DNA of 8,751 bases. It comes from JBGAPI01 sp044221335. Its GTDB lineage: Bacteria > Pseudomonadota > Gammaproteobacteria > Xanthomonadales > Ahniellaceae. The notes below the pieces were generated by a model. It saw only the letters and a program-made list of their open reading frames with translations, had not been told where the DNA came from and did not search any database. Made by a program: the position numbers and the translations under genes. Below are positions 6,025 to 8,751 of the stretch, one piece after another; within the stretch, counting starts at the first letter, position 1; each line of letters opens with the position of its first letter. The stretch covers positions 1 to 8,751 of the forward strand of contig JBGAPI010000080.1 in the NCBI GenBank assembly GCA_044221335.1, written 5' to 3'.

Positions 6025-6348
6025 ATGCCTTTCGTCGTCACCGAAAATTGCATCAAGTGCAAGTACACCGACTGCGTGGAAGTCTGTCCGGTGGACTGCT
6101 TCCACGAGGGTCCCAACTTCCTGGTGATCGACCCCGACGAGTGCATCGACTGCACCCTGTGCGAGCCGGAATGCCCGGTCAACGCGATCTATCCCGAGGA
6201 TGACGTGCCTGCCGGCCAGGAGGACTTCGTCAAGCTCAACGCCGAGCTCGCCAAGGGCTGGCCGGTGATCAGCGTCCGCAAAGACGCGCCGGCCGACGCC
6301 AAGGAATGGGAAGGAAAGACCGGGAAGAAGGCGCTACTCGAGCGCTGA
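6025..6348 (+). CDS. fdxA: 7Fe ferredoxin ([3Fe-4S][4Fe-4S]), FdxA type
   Basis: This 107-residue protein matches the Azotobacter ferredoxin I type in length and cysteine pattern. C9, C17 and C50 fit the [3Fe-4S] cluster, and C21, C40, C43 and C46 fit the [4Fe-4S] cluster. C12 and C25 are the extra conserved cysteines of this group. CIDCTLCEPECP (40-51) is the ferredoxin signature. It is a small soluble electron carrier; its partner cannot be told from the context. The ATG at 6025 matches the family start 'MPFVVTENCIKC'; an in-frame ATG at 5998 would overlap the tRNA and is rejected. The ribosome-binding site is weak (CCGGA, about 8 bases upstream). The start lies only 15 nt beyond the tRNA-Glu CCA, so the mRNA is probably released by tRNA 3' processing. 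Confidence 0.97.
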   Translation: MPFVVTENCIKCKYTDCVEVCPVDCFHEGPNFLVIDPDECIDCTLCEPECPVNAIYPEDDVPAGQEDFVKLNAELAKGWPVISVRKDAPADAKEWEGKTGKKALLER

Positions 6349-6360
6349 CCTGCTCCGGCG

Positions 6361-6450
6361 GGAGGGGCGCAAGCCCCGATAGCCCTTGCTGGACCGGAGC
6401 ATGCCCCGATAGCCCTTGCGGGACGGGCGCATGCCCCGATTGCCCCTCCG
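6361..6450. repeat. Three tandem 30-bp repeats
   Basis: Units 6361-6390, 6391-6420 and 6421-6450 align with exact 30-bp spacing around a shared core of GCATGCCCCGAT-AGCCCTTGC type. The first core is GCAAGCCCCGAT, and the third diverges after GAT. Unit 1 contains GGGGC-GCAA-GCCCC, a stem with a GNRA-type loop, and unit 3 contains GGGC-GCAT-GCCC. The period is a multiple of three, so frames stay open through it, but no family or ribosome-binding site supports translation. It begins 12 bp after the fdxA stop. Confidence 0.9.
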
Positions 6451-6483
6451 ACATCGCGGCTTGCGCCGCTGCCGCATGTCGGA
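6447..6483. repeat. Imperfect palindrome after the tandem repeats (REP-like)
   Basis: TCCGACAT (6447-6454) pairs with ATGTCGGA (6476-6483), and after a one-base bulge GCGG (6456-6459) pairs with CCGC (6472-6475) around a 12-nt loop. There is no T-run in either direction, so it is not a classical intrinsic terminator. It could still act in 3'-end protection or Rho-dependent termination of fdxA. Confidence 0.6.
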
Positions 6484-6487
6484 CGCC

Positions 6488-6515
6488 CTTGAATCCTCCG
6501 ACACCGTCCCAAACC
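6488..6515 (+). promoter_or_regulatory. Candidate sigma-32 (heat-shock) promoter of groESL
   Basis: CTTGAA (6488-6493), a good RpoH -35 core, is followed after 14 bp by CCCAAA, a partial match to the RpoH -10 CCCCATNT. The start would lie about 115 bp before groES. The -10 match is weak, so this is tentative, although double control of groE is known in related bacteria. Confidence 0.3.
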
Positions 6516-6536
6516 CTCCGCCCCGTTCGTCACCTC

Positions 6537-6564
6537 TTGCCTTGGCCCTCCGGGCCGGTAAAAT
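6537..6564 (+). promoter_or_regulatory. Sigma-70 promoter of groESL
   Basis: TTGCCT (6537-6542) and TAAAAT (6559-6564) are separated by 16 bp. The predicted start, about 6571, lies inside the CIRCE operator, the expected geometry for repression by HrcA. The -10 matches consensus at five of six positions and the -35 at four. Confidence 0.75.
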
Positions 6565-6590
6565 TGGCACTCATCGGCGACGAGTGCTAA
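6564..6590 (+). promoter_or_regulatory. CIRCE operator (HrcA-binding site)
   Basis: TTGGCACTC, nine bases, then GAGTGCTAA: the CIRCE consensus is TTAGCACTC-N9-GAGTGCTAA, so there is one mismatch, in the third base of the left half. It overlaps the sigma-70 -10 and start site, and its own base pairing would also place it at the 5' end of the mRNA. It implies HrcA-repressed, heat-inducible groESL expression. hrcA is not in the window. Confidence 0.96.
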
Positions 6591-6635
6591 CAACGTTTCC
6601 GAAACCTTTTGAATTCAACCACTTGTGAGGATGCT

Positions 6636-6923
6636 ATGAAGCTCAAGCCCCTGCACGACCGCGTGGTCATCAAGCGCATGGAAGAAGAACGCCTGTCCGC
6701 CGGCGGCATCGTGATCCCGGACACCGCGACCGAGAAGCCCATCAAGGGTGAAGTCGTCGCCACGGGCGAAGGCAAGCCGCTCGACAACGGCTCCGTCCGC
6801 GCGCTGAAGGTCAAGGCCGGCGACAAGGTCCTGTTCGGCAAGTACTCCGGCACCGAGGTCAAGGTCGACGGCACCGAGTACCTGGTGGTGCGCGAGGACG
6901 ACATCCTGGCGGTCTTCGCCTGA
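6636..6923 (+). CDS. groS: Co-chaperonin GroES (Hsp10)
   Basis: GroES forms the heptameric lid of the GroEL folding chamber in the cytoplasm. The 95-residue length is standard. The N-terminal KPLHDRVVIKR (4-14) and the mobile loop around LSAGGIVIPD (20-29), with the hydrophobic IVI tripeptide that contacts GroEL, are clear, and the C-terminal EYLVVREDDILAV is typical. The ATG at 6636 is set by GTGAGG five bases upstream; an in-frame start at 6609 is rejected because its extra nine residues are not family-like. It is the first gene of the CIRCE-controlled groESL operon. Confidence 0.98.
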   Translation: MKLKPLHDRVVIKRMEEERLSAGGIVIPDTATEKPIKGEVVATGEGKPLDNGSVRALKVKAGDKVLFGKYSGTEVKVDGTEYLVVREDDILAVFA

Positions 6924-6942
6924 GCGCGAGGGCCCGGAGCCT

Positions 6943-7015
6943 AGGGCCCTGGGCCCAGCCGCCGGTCCCGCCAAGCTCTCTCTACCTGTGCCCTGGGCCC
7001 GGTGCCCTGGGCCCT
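6943..7015. repeat. GGGCCC-rich repeat cluster between groES and groEL
   Basis: GGGCCC occurs at 6930, 6944, 6951, 6995 and 7009. GTGCCCTGGGCCC is directly repeated at 6988-7000 and 7002-7014 with a 14-bp period. AGGGCCC-T-GGGC (6943-6954) can pair with GCCC-T-GGGCCCT (7004-7015) across one T/T mismatch, closing most of the gap into a stem-loop. It lies in the untranslated part of the groESL mRNA, about 28 bp upstream of the groEL start. Confidence 0.75.
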
Positions 7016-7043
7016 CTATCGAAAAATATCGAGGAATACCGAA

Positions 7044-8690
<1,647 letters not shown>

Positions 8691-8751
8691 TCGGCCGGGA
8701 TTCCGGCTCCGCCGGCATTCCCCGTTCAAGAGTCGACTGAAGCGGCGCGGT

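Noticed and set aside
6361..6450. CRISPR-like appearance of the 30-bp repeats
   Set aside because: The units are directly adjacent with no unique spacers, and no cas genes are near.
8694..8707. GCCGG-GATT-CCGGC hairpin after groEL as a terminator
   Set aside because: The stem is only 5 bp and no T-run follows; the true groESL terminator is probably beyond the window.

Overview
The window looks like chromosomal DNA of a high-GC gammaproteobacterium, most likely of the Lysobacterales (Xanthomonadales). This is inferred from the very GC-rich third codon positions, the pcnB-folK-panB-panC gene order, a groESL operon carrying a CIRCE operator, a 107-residue FdxA-type ferredoxin, and many GC-rich palindromic intergenic repeats. 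No species can be named from the sequence alone.

Layout. Positions 1-229 hold the 3' end of what looks like an IS4-type transposase, running in from outside the window and followed by a short REP-like repeat. Converging on it is an orphan RecF/SMC-like AAA ATPase gene (minus strand, 314-1483) with a 16-bp perfect palindrome upstream. The gap 1484-1832 holds that palindrome, a strong intrinsic terminator (minus strand, 1626-1657) and a possible small RNA or structured 3' UTR. From 5745 down to 1833 runs a minus-strand operon: pcnB (poly(A) polymerase), folK (folate pathway pyrophosphokinase), panB and panC (pantothenate pathway). pcnB, folK and panB are packed within a few bases of each other. 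panB and panC are separated by 162 bp that contain two competing hairpins and a five-codon leader ORF overlapping the panC start. panD is not in this window.

Divergent from pcnB, a stringent-type promoter drives tRNA-Glu(CUC). Only 15 nt after its CCA end comes fdxA, a 7Fe ferredoxin. The 287 bp between fdxA and groES hold three 30-bp tandem repeats, an imperfect palindrome, a possible sigma-32 promoter, a good sigma-70 promoter and a CIRCE operator. groES and groEL follow, separated by a GGGCCC-rich repeat segment. The window ends 61 bp after groEL.

The protein-coding content is mostly conserved core housekeeping: RNA turnover, folate and CoA precursors, electron transfer and protein folding. 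I see no clear new multi-gene system. The material worth a second look is regulatory: the panB-panC leader, the tRNA-fdxA junction, the tandem repeats, the terminator-proximal RNA, and the possibly leaderless orphan ATPase next to a mobile-element remnant.
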